A DNA stretch of 64,000 bases, from contig NZ_SJKA01000004.1 in NCBI RefSeq assembly GCF_004331435.1, forward strand, positions 434,001 to 498,000, read 5' to 3'. The stretch's first letter is position 1, and each line of letters starts with the position of its first letter. Origin of the DNA: Kribbella sindirgiensis (GTDB lineage: Bacteria; Actinomycetota; Actinomycetes; Propionibacteriales; Kribbellaceae). Under the pieces are notes generated by a model that was not told where the DNA came from, searched no databases, and saw only the letters and a list, made by a program, of their open reading frames with translations. Below are positions 8,875 through 17,543 of the stretch, piece after piece. The translations under genes and the position numbers were made by a program.

Positions 8875-10065
8875 TCACAGCCGGCGGAAGCGGACCAGCG
8901 GGTACGTCGGCGCCTCGCCGGTGTTGCGCGGCGGGCCGGGGAAGGTGGTCGCACCGTTCAGGACCAGACCGTGGCGTGCGGCAACCGCGACCAGGTGGGC
9001 GAGGGCGTCCTGGGAGCGGGTGTCGTTGGGGCCGCGGCCGTCGGCGTAGCGGCCGGCGTCGGACTTCTCGGCGGTGGTGACGAAGACGCCGTCGGTGCGC
9101 AGGACCCGCGCGACCTCGGCGATCACCGGCTCGCTGTCGTCGAGCAGGTGCAGCAGCCAGACGGCGACGACCGCGTCGCACCGGCGATCGGCCACCGGCA
9201 ACCGCGCCGCGTCGGCGGCCGCGACATGCCCGGGCAGCCGGACCTTCGCGCGCTGCAGCATCGCCGCGGACAGGTCGACGCCGTGCACCAGGTTGCCCAG
9301 AGCAACCAGCTCGGCGCCGACGATCCCGGTCCCGACCGCGAGTTCGAGAACTCGTCCGCCCTTGGGGAGCAGGGAGTCGGCAGCGCGCGCGGCGGCTGCG
9401 GCGCGGGCGGGTCCGCCGCGTGTTTCGTCGTACGTCTCCGCGACGGATTCGTCGTACGTGAAGGGTTTCTGGGAGCGCCAGAGCTCGGGCCAGGTGATGT
9501 CGACGTCGGTCAGCATCCGGCGCAGCAACGGCAGCGAGAGCCCGACGACGTTGTGGTAGTCGCCCTCGATCGCCGTGACGAACGGGCCGCCGAGTCCGTC
9601 CACCGTGAACGCGCCGGCCACCACGAGCGGCTCGCCGGTCGCGACGTACGCGTCGATCTCCTCGTCGGTGAGGTCGGCGAACTGGACCTGCGTCGACGCC
9701 AGCTCCCGGATCTCCTGCTTGGAGGTCGTGTCGAACAGGCAATGACCGGTGTGCAGTACGCCGCTGCGCCCGCGCATCATCCGCCAGCGTTCGCGGGCGA
9801 CCTCAGGGGTCTCGGGCTTGCCGTACGCGACGCCGTCGAACTCCAGGACCGAGTCGCAGCCGAGGACCGTCGCGTGATCGGTCAGGTTCGCGACCACCGC
9901 GCGGGCCTTGAGCGTGGCGAGCAGGCGGGCGAGTTCACCGGGGCTCTCCGCGGTGACGTTGTCCTCGTCGACACCGGAGACGATCACCTCCGGCTCGATC
10001 CCCGCGGCGCGCAGCGTCTTCAGCCGCGCCGGTGACGCCGACGCCAGGACGAACCGGACGCTCAC
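8875..10065 (-). CDS. Maf nucleotide pyrophosphatase fused to a SAM methyltransferase
   Basis: 396 residues in two domains. Residues 1 to about 195 are a Maf/Ham1-type NTP pyrophosphatase: ASASPARLKTLR near the N-terminus, GCDSVLEFDG with the catalytic Asp near 71, YGKP, and GLGGPFVTAIEGDYHNVVGLSLPLL. Residues from about 200 on are a class I methyltransferase: VLELAVGTGIVG (SAM motif I, about 239-250), HGVDLSAAMLQRAK, and DAVVAVWLLHLL. Maf enzymes hydrolyse non-canonical or modified nucleoside triphosphates; the methyl acceptor here is unknown. The GTG start overlaps the DUF885 stop (GTGA). A two-domain Maf-methyltransferase also exists in animal ASMTL. Confidence 0.9.
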   Translation of the reverse strand: MSVRFVLASASPARLKTLRAAGIEPEVIVSGVDEDNVTAESPGELARLLATLKARAVVANLTDHATVLGCDSVLEFDGVAYGKPETPEVARERWRMMRGRSGVLHTGHCLFDTTSKQEIRELASTQVQFADLTDEEIDAYVATGEPLVVAGAFTVDGLGGPFVTAIEGDYHNVVGLSLPLLRRMLTDVDITWPELWRSQKPFTYDESVAETYDETRGGPARAAAAARAADSLLPKGGRVLELAVGTGIVGAELVALGNLVHGVDLSAAMLQRAKVRLPGHVAAADAARLPVADRRCDAVVAVWLLHLLDDSEPVIAEVARVLRTDGVFVTTAEKSDAGRYADGRGPNDTRSQDALAHLVAVAARHGLVLNGATTFPGPPRNTGEAPTYPLVRFRRL

Positions 10066-11753
10066 AGGTTCGCCAGCGCCCGGCGCAGCGGGTCGAGCCC
10101 GATCGACCCGAGGTTCAGCGCGTCGGTGTGGAACGTCCGCAGGTCGAACGCGGATCCCTTGCGCTGCTTGGCCTCTTCCCGCGCCTGCAGCCAGATCCGT
10201 TCACCGACCTTGTACGCCGGCGCCTGGCCCGGCCATCCGAGGTAGCGGTTCAGCTCGGCCTGCAGGAACTCGACCTCCATCCGGCAGTGCGCCCGCAGGA
10301 ACTCGAACCCGAGGTCGGCGTTCCAGCGCTCCCCCGGCCGCCAGCCGAACGGGTTGTCCTTCGGCACCTCCAGCTCCAGGTGCATGCCGATGTCGACGAT
10401 CACCCGCGCCGCGCGGAACCCCTGCGCGTCCAGCATGCCGAACCGCGCGCCCGCGTCCTCGAGGTAGCCGAGTTCCTCCATCAGGCGTTCGGCGTACAGC
10501 GCCCAGCCTTCGCCGTGGCCGGAGACCCAGCAGGCGATCCGCTGCCAGCGGTTCAGCAGGTCGGTACGCAGCATCGTCTGCGCGCACTGGAGGTGATGCC
10601 CGGGCACGCCCTCGTGATAGACCGTGGTGACCTCGCGCCAGGTGGCGAACTTCTCGACGCCGCTCGGCACCGCCCACCACATCCGGCCTGGCCGGGTGGT
10701 CAGGTCCTCGCTCGGCGGCGTGTAGTAGATGGAGCCGTCCGAGGTCGGCGCGATCATGCACTCCAGCCGGCGGATCTCGTCGGCGATGTCGAAGTGCGTA
10801 CCGGCCAGCTCGGCGACGGCCGCGTCGGACTGCTGCTGCATCCAGTCCCGGAACGCGTCCTTGCCGTGGATCGTCCGCGCCGGGTCGTCGTCCAGCAGTG
10901 CGGCGGTCGCCTCGATGTTCCGGTCGCCGCCGTTCAGGCCGGCCGCGATCGCCTGCATGTCGTTCTCGATCCGGGCCAGCTCCTGCCAGCCCCACGCGTA
11001 CGTCTCCTCGAGGTCGATCTTGGCGCCGAGGAAGCTGCGCGACGCCAGCTCGTACACCTCCCGGCCGCACGCGTCCCGCTCCGGCGCCCGCGGCGCGAGC
11101 TCGGACGTCAGCCACGACCCGAACTGGTCGAACGCCTTCCGCGCTGCCGCGGCTGCGGCCTCGACGGTCGGCTTCACGGCACTCTCGGGCGCCTGCGCGG
11201 CCAGGCCCGCGAAGAAGTCGTCGCCCTCGGCACCGGTCCAGCTGGCGATCCGCCCGGCCAGCCCGGTCACCTGGCGCACCGCCGAGATCCGGCCCTGATC
11301 GGCCTGCTCGAGCAGCGTCTCGCGGTACCCGTCGAGCGTCGTACCGACCTGATTCAGCCGGATCGCGACGATCTCCCAGTCCTGCTCGGTGCCGGTCGAC
11401 ATCAGGTCGAACACCTGCCGCAACCCCGCCGGCACCGAGGCGATCGCGTTCAGCTGGTGCTGCGGTACGCCGGCCTCGTGGCGCTCGAGCTCCAGGCCGA
11501 GCCGCTCCACGAACGCGTCCTTGGCCACCTCCTCCCGCGGACTCGCCGGCTCGATCGCGGCGGCCTCGGCGAGCGACCTCTTGAGCAGCTCGAGCCGCGC
11601 CTCGAATCCGGCCGGTGTGAAGTCCGGCAGCTCGTGGTCGTGGCCGGCGACGCCCAGCTCGGTCGCCAGGATCGGGTCGAGCACGATCTCCTGCTCCAGG
11701 TGCCGCTCGGCGAGCTGGTCGATCGGGCTGTTCGGTGTGGTGGCTGCAGTCAC
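10062..11753 (-). CDS. DUF885-family putative metallopeptidase
   Basis: 563 residues, cytosolic (no signal peptide seen). The metal site TVYHEGVPGHHLQ and the downstream GHGEGWALYAERLMEELG are the hallmarks of DUF885 proteins, which resemble zinc carboxypeptidases. The substrate is unknown. Start is GTG at 11753 with AGGG about 9 bases upstream. The stop overlaps the start of the Maf-methyltransferase fusion, making a two- or three-gene leftward unit. It diverges from the anchored metallopeptidase across about 100 bases. Confidence 0.88.
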   Translation of the reverse strand: MTAATTPNSPIDQLAERHLEQEIVLDPILATELGVAGHDHELPDFTPAGFEARLELLKRSLAEAAAIEPASPREEVAKDAFVERLGLELERHEAGVPQHQLNAIASVPAGLRQVFDLMSTGTEQDWEIVAIRLNQVGTTLDGYRETLLEQADQGRISAVRQVTGLAGRIASWTGAEGDDFFAGLAAQAPESAVKPTVEAAAAAARKAFDQFGSWLTSELAPRAPERDACGREVYELASRSFLGAKIDLEETYAWGWQELARIENDMQAIAAGLNGGDRNIEATAALLDDDPARTIHGKDAFRDWMQQQSDAAVAELAGTHFDIADEIRRLECMIAPTSDGSIYYTPPSEDLTTRPGRMWWAVPSGVEKFATWREVTTVYHEGVPGHHLQCAQTMLRTDLLNRWQRIACWVSGHGEGWALYAERLMEELGYLEDAGARFGMLDAQGFRAARVIVDIGMHLELEVPKDNPFGWRPGERWNADLGFEFLRAHCRMEVEFLQAELNRYLGWPGQAPAYKVGERIWLQAREEAKQRKGSAFDLRTFHTDALNLGSIGLDPLRRALANL

Positions 11754-11853
11754 CTGATCGACCCTACCTGTCGAGGGCAGCGGGGACTGACCTGTTTGTT
11801 GCCGATACTGTGGCGGTCGCTGAATGCCAGCACGAGGGACGAGAGGAACGGCG

Positions 11854-13143
11854 TTGAGCCAGCCACCCTACGGGCCGCCCGGCCAGAACCCGCCGTACCA
11901 GCAGGGCCCACCGCAGGGCCCGCCACCGGGTCAGTACGGTCCTCCCCCTGGCCAGTACGGCGGTCCGCCGCCGCAGGCGCCGTACGGAGGTCCGCCCCAG
12001 GGCCAGTACGGCGGCCCTTCGCAGTACGGGCCTCCGCCGCAGGGTCCTGGCTTCGGCTGGGGCCCTAGCTTCGGCCCGGGTGGTCCTGGCGGTCCTGGCG
12101 GTCCCGGGATGGGATGGCAGCCGCAGCAGCCGCGGAAGAAGTCGAAGGCGCCACTGATCGCGATCCTGACGATCGTCGGGATCGCCGTCGTCGGCGGCAC
12201 GATCATCGGCCTGGTCCGCAAGGCCACCACCGACGTGACCACCCCGCCGGTGACGCCGAGCCGGTACACGCCGTCGCCGACGGGCTCCCCGACGACCGAG
12301 GAGCCCACCGAGTCGCCGGAGCCGACCGAGGAGCCCTCCGAGTCGCCGTCCGAGGAGCCGACGACCACGGAGCCCACCACCACGGAGACGTCGAGTACTC
12401 CGAACAAGCCGGACGACGCCGTCGTGGTCGGCAAGAACGCGCTCTACAAGGTCGGCCAGATGAAGACGGTCAACTGCAAGGAGCCGAAGGCACGGCCGAC
12501 GAACGCCCGCGGCGCGGCCGCGTACTGGGCCGCGATCAAGCCCTGCCTGGACAAGTCCTGGGCGCCGCTGGTGGCGAAGGCCGGCTACAAGTTCACTGCG
12601 CCGCGGATGACGTACTGGTCCGGGACCTCGATGTCCACGCCGTGCGGCGACGGACCGGTCGCCGTACCGTTCTACTGCTCCGGCAACCACATGATGTACA
12701 TGAAGGTGGACGTCTTCGTGAAGGCGTACACCCAGTACCCGGGTGATCCGATCGGCCAGGCGTACGCGCGGATGTGGTACAGCCGCTCGATCGCGCACGA
12801 GTACGGCCACGCCGTGCAGTTCCTGACCGGAATCCTGCAGTCGTCCAGCAACCTGCGCTACGAGCAGCCGGACTACGAGGGCCGGACCCGGATGACGCGC
12901 CGGATGGAGCTGCAGGCGAACTGCTTCGCCGGTGTCTTCCTGGCCGCGAACAAGCGCAGCTACCCGATCAACGGCAACCTGCTGTACGTGTGGAAGAAGT
13001 ACGTCGTCACCGCGGGCGACAAGCCCGAAGAAGGCGACCACGGCAGCGTGGCCAGTCAGGCACGCTTCATGGGGAAGTCGTTCAACACGGCCAACCCGGC
13101 CAGTTGCAACACCTTCTCGGCGTCACCGGCCAACGTCAGCTGA
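11854..13143 (+). CDS. Membrane-anchored neutral zinc metallopeptidase (YpfJ type)
   Basis: 429 residues from the TTG at 11854, preceded by GAGAGGAA. The N-terminal ~90 residues are a Pro/Gly/Gln/Tyr-rich cytoplasmic repeat region (PPYGPPGQNPPYQQGPPQG). It is followed by one membrane span (APLIAILTIVGIAVVGG), a Thr/Ser/Glu/Pro linker and an extracellular peptidase domain. The zinc motif is SIAHEYGHAVQF, with MELQANCFAGVFLA downstream as in YpfJ-family peptidases. A start at the upstream ATG 11824 is possible but has no ribosome binding site. The last 21 bases overlap the opposing YjbR gene. Confidence 0.85.
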   Translation: MSQPPYGPPGQNPPYQQGPPQGPPPGQYGPPPGQYGGPPPQAPYGGPPQGQYGGPSQYGPPPQGPGFGWGPSFGPGGPGGPGGPGMGWQPQQPRKKSKAPLIAILTIVGIAVVGGTIIGLVRKATTDVTTPPVTPSRYTPSPTGSPTTEEPTESPEPTEEPSESPSEEPTTTEPTTTETSSTPNKPDDAVVVGKNALYKVGQMKTVNCKEPKARPTNARGAAAYWAAIKPCLDKSWAPLVAKAGYKFTAPRMTYWSGTSMSTPCGDGPVAVPFYCSGNHMMYMKVDVFVKAYTQYPGDPIGQAYARMWYSRSIAHEYGHAVQFLTGILQSSSNLRYEQPDYEGRTRMTRRMELQANCFAGVFLAANKRSYPINGNLLYVWKKYVVTAGDKPEEGDHGSVASQARFMGKSFNTANPASCNTFSASPANVS

Positions 13144-13461
13144 CAACTCCGGCGGCGCCACCTGCCGCCAGGAGTCGACGAGGATGTCGTACAGCTCGTC
13201 GGCGTCCTCCAGCGCCCCGAGGCGGGCTCGAACCCAGTTCGAGCCCGCCTCGTGTTTCGGCACCCAGAACTTCTCCGGCTCCGCCGCGATCAACTCCTCA
13301 CGCTCCAACCGAGGACACCGGACCGCGAACGACGTCTGATCATCCGGCACGGTCAAGAACATCCGCCCACCCACATCAAACGTCGGATGCCCCCACCGCT
13401 GCTTCTCCACAACCCCCGGCAACCCGAGCGCAACCCGCCGCACATCCTCAGCATCCAACAC
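13123..13461 (-). CDS. MmcQ/YjbR-family protein
   Basis: About 112 residues. LDAEDVRRVALGLPGVVEKQRWGHPTFDVGGRMF is the typical opening of the MmcQ/YjbR fold, followed by RCPRLEREELIAAEPEKFWVPKH and GSNWVRARL. These small proteins have a CyaY-like fold and are annotated as possible DNA-binding proteins; the true function is uncertain. GTG at 13461 matches the family start; GTG at 13470 or ATG at 13500 are alternatives. Its 3' end overlaps the metallopeptidase gene. Confidence 0.8.
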   Translation of the reverse strand: MLDAEDVRRVALGLPGVVEKQRWGHPTFDVGGRMFLTVPDDQTSFAVRCPRLEREELIAAEPEKFWVPKHEAGSNWVRARLGALEDADELYDILVDSWRQVAPPELSADVGR

Positions 13462-13531
13462 CCCCCACACTCTAGAACCCCCCGCCCCCAACACCACCAC
13501 TGCTGCTCAGGAGGGTGGCGAGCGAGCTGTT

Positions 13532-13595
13532 GGGAACACCCGGCGGGACCTGGGAACAGGTAATAGCCTGTCGCCAGAGTCTGCGGAGTGTTCCC
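13532..13595. repeat. Nested intergenic inverted repeat
   Basis: GGGAACAC (13532-13539) pairs with GTGTTCCC (13588-13595). On the same axis ACAGG (13556-13560) pairs with CCTGT (13567-13571), with weaker pairing between. It lies just downstream of the MFS gene and upstream of the YjbR gene, so it may act as a terminator. The outer arm resembles the arm of the repeat at 3522-3614 (GGAACAC followed by CGCCGG or CCGGCGG). Confidence 0.5.
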
Positions 13596-13602
13596 GGTGT
13601 GA

Positions 13603-15027
13603 TTAGTTGCTCGACGACCCGGCTGACCGAGCGCGGCCTGGTAGGAGGAGGGCTGCCAGGGCGCCGGCTGCGACGATGGTGGCTCCGGTCCAGACGGCGG
13701 GGACCAGGCCGGCGGCGTATTGGGTTGGGGACTCGTAGGAGCCGGCTGAGGCGAAGACTGAGGCCAGTACGGCTACGCCCATGGCTACTCCGACCTCGCG
13801 GATCGTGTTGTTTGTGCCGGAGGCTACGCCGCGATCCGCATCCGAGGCGCTTTCCATCACGACGCTCGCGGACGGGGCGAAGGTCAGGCCCATCCCGATG
13901 CCGGCGAGGATGAACGGTACGACGAGTTCGCCGTACTGCGTGGTTGCCGTGGCGGCCAGGGCGATCCAGGCCAGCGCGGTGGCGAGCAGCGTCTGGCCGA
14001 GGACGATCAGGATCCGGGGACCGACGCGGTCGACGATCAGGCCGGCGATCGGCGCGACGACGAGCGGGGCCGCGGTCCACGGCAGTGTGCGGACACCGGA
14101 CTGGAACGGCGTGTACCCCTGCACGACCTGGAAGAACTGGGCCAGCAGGAACACCGCCCCGAAGACACCGACCGCGAAGGTGAACGCAACCACGTTCACA
14201 ACACTGAACGAGCGAACCGAGAACAACCGCAGCGGCAGCATCGGCGCAACCGTCCGGCGCTCCCACCCGAGGAAAGCGGCCAGCAGCACCCCACCCGCGA
14301 TCAGCGAACCCAGCACACCGGCGGACGTCCAGCCGTCATCGGCTCCGTGTACGACACCCCAGACGACGGACAGTACGCCGGACGTCGCCAGCACGAGCCC
14401 GAGCAGGTCGAGCTGCTTCGCCGTACCGCGCGACTCGGTCAGGACCCGGGCGGCGAGCACGATGGCGACGACTCCGACCGGAACGTTCAGCCAGAAGATC
14501 CACTGCCAGTTGAGACCGTCGACGACGGCACCGCCGACCACCGGACCGACCGCGATCCCGAGGCCGGAGATACCGCCCCAGATCCCGATCGCGGCGCTCC
14601 GCATCTTCTCCGGGACGGCGCCCGCGAGCAACGTCAGCGACAGCGGCATCACGGCCGCCGCGCCGATGCCCTGGATCGCGCGGGACCCGATCAGCATCCA
14701 CGGCTCGGTCGCCAGCGCGCAGGCCGCCGAGGCCAGGGTGAACAGCGCGATCCCGCCCAGGAACACCCGCCGCCGGCCGAGCCGGTCGCCGATCGCGGCC
14801 GCGGTCAGCAGCAAGGCGGCGAAGGCGAGCGTGTAGGCGTTCACGAACCACTGCAGGTCCGACAGGGACGCGCCCAGCTCGGACTTGATCACCGGCAGCG
14901 CGTTCGTCACCACCAGGTTGTCCAGCGTGACCATGAACACCGGAATCCCCACGGCGGCCAGCACCAGCCCGAGTCCGCGGCTCCGGGGAGCGGTCAGTTC
15001 CCTCTCGTCGAGAGCGGTCGATGTCAT
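13603..15027 (-). CDS. DHA2-type MFS drug/proton antiporter
   Basis: 474 residues with about 14 hydrophobic spans, the size and layout of the EmrB/QacA (DHA2) group. Visible motifs are TLDNLVVTNALPVIKSELG in helix 1, GDRLGRRRVFLGG (motif A) and GPVVGGAVVDGLNWQWIFWLNVPVG (motif C region). It would export hydrophobic compounds or antibiotics using the proton gradient. The start ATG has AGGGG upstream. It diverges from a TetR gene across about 90 bases containing a direct repeat, the classic arrangement for a drug-inducible efflux pump. Confidence 0.92.
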   Translation of the reverse strand: MTSTALDERELTAPRSRGLGLVLAAVGIPVFMVTLDNLVVTNALPVIKSELGASLSDLQWFVNAYTLAFAALLLTAAAIGDRLGRRRVFLGGIALFTLASAACALATEPWMLIGSRAIQGIGAAAVMPLSLTLLAGAVPEKMRSAAIGIWGGISGLGIAVGPVVGGAVVDGLNWQWIFWLNVPVGVVAIVLAARVLTESRGTAKQLDLLGLVLATSGVLSVVWGVVHGADDGWTSAGVLGSLIAGGVLLAAFLGWERRTVAPMLPLRLFSVRSFSVVNVVAFTFAVGVFGAVFLLAQFFQVVQGYTPFQSGVRTLPWTAAPLVVAPIAGLIVDRVGPRILIVLGQTLLATALAWIALAATATTQYGELVVPFILAGIGMGLTFAPSASVVMESASDADRGVASGTNNTIREVGVAMGVAVLASVFASAGSYESPTQYAAGLVPAVWTGATIVAAGALAALLLPGRARSAGSSSN

Positions 15028-15048
15028 CTCGTACCCCTAGTTGTAATT

Positions 15049-15094
15049 GACTGATAACAAGCTCGATGACGAGAGTATGCATCGACTGATAACA
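15049..15094. promoter_or_regulatory. Direct-repeat operator candidate for the MFS/TetR pair
   Basis: GACTGATAACA occurs at 15049-15059 and 15084-15094, 35 bases apart, between the divergent MFS and TetR starts. The first copy sits in the imperfect palindrome TTGTAATTGACTGATAACAA (15041-15060). Spacing of about three helical turns would place two dimers on one face of the DNA. Binding is inferred. Confidence 0.5.
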
Positions 15095-15119
15095 TGTCAA
15101 GGGAGTGGAAGGAGCACGG

Positions 15120-15665
15120 ATGACGCCCAAGGTTCGGCTGACCGCCAAGGAGCGCGGCGCCGAGGTTCTGCAGGCCGCGGTCCAGGCGTTCGCGATGTCC
15201 GGGTACGACGGCACCAAGACCGACGAGATCGCCCGGCTGGCCGGGGTCTCACAGCCCTACGTGATCCGGCTGTTCGGCACCAAACAGGAGCTCTTCCTGG
15301 CCGCCGTGCGGAGTGCTTGCGACCGGATCGAGCAGACCTTCCGCGACGCCGCGGACGAGACGCCGGAGCTGAGCACGCTGGGCCGCAACTACGAGCGGCT
15401 GTTCGACGAGCCCGAGATCCTGCTCGTGCTGCTGCAGGGCTTCTCCGCCAGCGGCGACCCTGTGATCGGCGACTGTGTCCGGGAGCGCTTCGGTCGCATC
15501 TACAACCTGGTCCGCGAGTTGACCGGCGCGTCACCCCAGCAGGCCCGGGAGTTCCTCTCCGCGGGGATGTTGCTGACCGTCATGTCCGCCATGCAGGTCC
15601 TCGGCCCGGACGCGATCCCGATGCCGTGGGCCGAGGAGATCCAGGGAACGTTCGGCGAGCACTAG
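15120..15665 (+). CDS. TetR-family regulator of the divergent efflux gene
   Basis: 181 residues. The helix-turn-helix VLQAAVQAFAMSGYDGTKTDEIARLAGVSQPYVIRLFGTKQELF is clear; the C-terminal ligand domain is the typical helical bundle. ATG at 15120 is chosen because GGAAGGA lies 6-7 bases upstream; ATG 15105 is weaker. It diverges from the DHA2 transporter and probably represses it, sensing the exported compound. Its stop codon overlaps the stop of the opposing membrane-protein gene. Confidence 0.9.
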   Translation: MTPKVRLTAKERGAEVLQAAVQAFAMSGYDGTKTDEIARLAGVSQPYVIRLFGTKQELFLAAVRSACDRIEQTFRDAADETPELSTLGRNYERLFDEPEILLVLLQGFSASGDPVIGDCVRERFGRIYNLVRELTGASPQQAREFLSAGMLLTVMSAMQVLGPDAIPMPWAEEIQGTFGEH

Positions 15666-16210
15666 TCGCGGCCGAGTTTCTGGCCGGCGGCGAACCAGAT
15701 GGTCGCGGCGGCCAGTGCGGTGGCGGCGACGGTCACCAGGAGCGAGCCGGCGACGTCGGCATCGCGGACCAGGGCTGCCGCTCCGGCGACGGCTGGTGCC
15801 AGCAGTACGGCGATTGCTCCCGGCAACCACCAGCGTCGCAGGGCTGCGCGGTGCACCCGCGCGTACGACGGCAGCTGGCCGGCGAACGCGGCGGCCAGGT
15901 GGAGTACGACGAGCGCAATCGCTGTGATGGCGAGGCTCCAGCTCGGAGCGCCGGGTGCACGCATGAGCCACCCGAGCGTCACCACGAGCACGAAGAGCAG
16001 GGCAGCAAGGGAATCCGGTAGGACAACGGTGCACAGCAGCAGCGCGGCGCCGACGATCGGGACCAGATCCGCCTGATCCCACGACTGCACCGAAGGCACG
16101 ACCAGCGCAACCACACCCGCCAGCGCAATCACCAGCCGAGCAACCACCACAGCCTGCCCAGACGCCCGCACCTGCGCCAACCACAGCGTGATCTTCTCGT
16201 CGGCTGTCAT
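15662..16210 (-). CDS. Integral membrane protein at the end of the MoxR/DUF58 operon
   Basis: 182 residues with about five hydrophobic spans and no recognised domain. It starts MTADEKITLWLAQVRASGQAVV, a short cytoplasmic lead before the first helix. It is the last gene of the DUF4129-MoxR-DUF58 unit. It is linked to DUF58 by a 12-codon ORF whose stop overlaps this ATG. Two in-frame GTG codons lie 2-3 codons upstream as alternative starts. It presumably works with the MoxR/DUF58 complex at the membrane. Confidence 0.75.
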   Translation of the reverse strand: MTADEKITLWLAQVRASGQAVVVARLVIALAGVVALVVPSVQSWDQADLVPIVGAALLLCTVVLPDSLAALLFVLVVTLGWLMRAPGAPSWSLAITAIALVVLHLAAAFAGQLPSYARVHRAALRRWWLPGAIAVLLAPAVAGAAALVRDADVAGSLLVTVAATALAAATIWFAAGQKLGRD

Positions 16211-16245
16211 GAGCACCACCCGAGGCGAGGTATCAGTACGGTCAT
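16207..16245 (-). CDS. 12-residue micro-ORF bridging DUF58 and the membrane protein
   Basis: The ORF reads MTVLIPRLGWCS. Its ATG overlaps the DUF58 TGA as ATGA, and its own TGA overlaps the ATG of the next gene as ATGA, so ribosomes could terminate and restart twice in a row. Whether the peptide matters or only carries ribosomes across the 31-base gap is unknown. It is visible in the sequence, but a chance origin is possible. Confidence 0.35.
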   Translation of the reverse strand: MTVLIPRLGWCS

Positions 16246-17543
16246 GAGCGGATCCTTGGGGCGGCGGAGAGTCTGGCGGCGTCTCGGAGGACCTCGTCGA
16301 GGGTGCCGGCGCCTTGCCAGGGGACGGTTGGTACGCCGAGGTCGCTGAGGCGGTCGAGGTCGCGGCGGCGTTCGAGGAGGCGCAGGCGCCAGGCGAGCGG
16401 CCACGAACGCGCGTCGTGCGCATCGAGGTCCATGATCGACACAACATCCGGCGGCAGCGTGTCGACCGCGATCACGGTGCAGCCGGAGTGGACGAGCGTC
16501 ACGATGTAGCCGAGGATCGTCGGCCGCAGCAACGGGCTGAGGACGAGCACCAGGCTGTCCGAGCGGACCCGGTTCCGTCGCGCCAACTGCTCCTCGTCCT
16601 GCTGCCGGCCGCGCCGGTCCGCGTGCACCAGCGTGTCCAGGATCCGCCGCAGATGCGCCCGCCCGCTCCCGGACCGCACACCGCGGAACAGGCTCCCGGT
16701 GTCGATCAGCCGCACGCGGTCGCCGTTGCGCAGGTAGTGCTCGGCGATCGCGGCGGCAGCACGGACGGCGGTGTCGAGACTCGAGGACCGCCCGTCGATC
16801 CCCTCGCTGATCCCGATCTCGCCGCCGGTGTCGACCATGATCACGACCTCGGTGTCCCGGTCCGACCACGTCGACGTGACGTGCAGTTCCTGCGTCCGCG
16901 CCGACACCGCCCAGTTGATCCGCCGCAACCGGTCCCCGGTGCGGAACGGCCGTACCCCGGCCAGTTCCGTCCCTTCGCCCGGCCGCCGCGACCTGTGCAA
17001 CCCGACCAGTCCGGCCGGCCGCGGTACGGCGTCCACCGCCTCGAACCCCTCACGCAACGGCAGCGTCGTGACCGCTTGCGACTCCGCCGACGTCACCTGG
17101 ATCCGGTACGCCCCGACCGTCGACGTCGCCGCGACCGTTGGCCGCTCCAACGACCGCAGTCCCCACCGCTTCGACCGTACGCCGACCTCCAGGCGCACCT
17201 CACCGTGCGAGACCGGCTCGGCGATCGCAGCCTGCGGCGGGTCGTACTGGAACCAGAGCGTCCGCGGCAACGCCGCCACGATCAGATCGATGTCCGGGTC
17301 GACGGACTCCGGCACCCGCATCCGGTACGTCGTACCCTGCCCTTCGAACAGCACGTCCGCGTCCAGCTCGGTGTGCACCTCCGGGCGCTCGCGTGGCCGG
17401 AAGAACCGCCCCCAGGCGGCGAGAAACGCCAGCGGCAGACCGAACACGGCCGCATCCGGCCGCCGCAGCAGCACGGCGGCGCCAAGCAGCACCGCAGCGA
17501 CGCAGATCGCCCGGACCTGCGCGTGTGTCGGCTGCCAACTCAT
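16242..17543 (-). CDS. DUF58 domain protein
   Basis: 433 residues. Two N-terminal membrane spans (VRAICVAAVLLGAAVLL, AAVFGLPLAFLAAWGRFF) lead to a cytoplasmic domain. The DUF58 signature GTELAGVRPFRTGDRLRRINW lies near residues 190-210, followed by a vWA-like fold with VVIMVDTGGE in place of a canonical MIDAS DxSxS. DUF58 proteins act with MoxR ATPases as chaperone-like pairs. The ATG overlaps the moxR stop (ATGA). Confidence 0.92.
   Translation of the reverse strand: MSWQPTHAQVRAICVAAVLLGAAVLLRRPDAAVFGLPLAFLAAWGRFFRPRERPEVHTELDADVLFEGQGTTYRMRVPESVDPDIDLIVAALPRTLWFQYDPPQAAIAEPVSHGEVRLEVGVRSKRWGLRSLERPTVAATSTVGAYRIQVTSAESQAVTTLPLREGFEAVDAVPRPAGLVGLHRSRRPGEGTELAGVRPFRTGDRLRRINWAVSARTQELHVTSTWSDRDTEVVIMVDTGGEIGISEGIDGRSSSLDTAVRAAAAIAEHYLRNGDRVRLIDTGSLFRGVRSGSGRAHLRRILDTLVHADRRGRQQDEEQLARRNRVRSDSLVLVLSPLLRPTILGYIVTLVHSGCTVIAVDTLPPDVVSIMDLDAHDARSWPLAWRLRLLERRRDLDRLSDLGVPTVPWQGAGTLDEVLRDAARLSAAPRIRS

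Noticed and set aside
11854..12120. Pro/Gly/Tyr-rich DNA repeats as a possible VNTR
   Set aside because: The repetition follows codons for PPGQYG-type units and varies at third positions, so it is protein-level low complexity rather than a DNA repeat.
11764..13041. 425-residue minus-strand frame over the metallopeptidase
   Set aside because: Its Gly/Leu/Arg repeats mirror the Pro/Gly-rich N-terminus on the coding strand.
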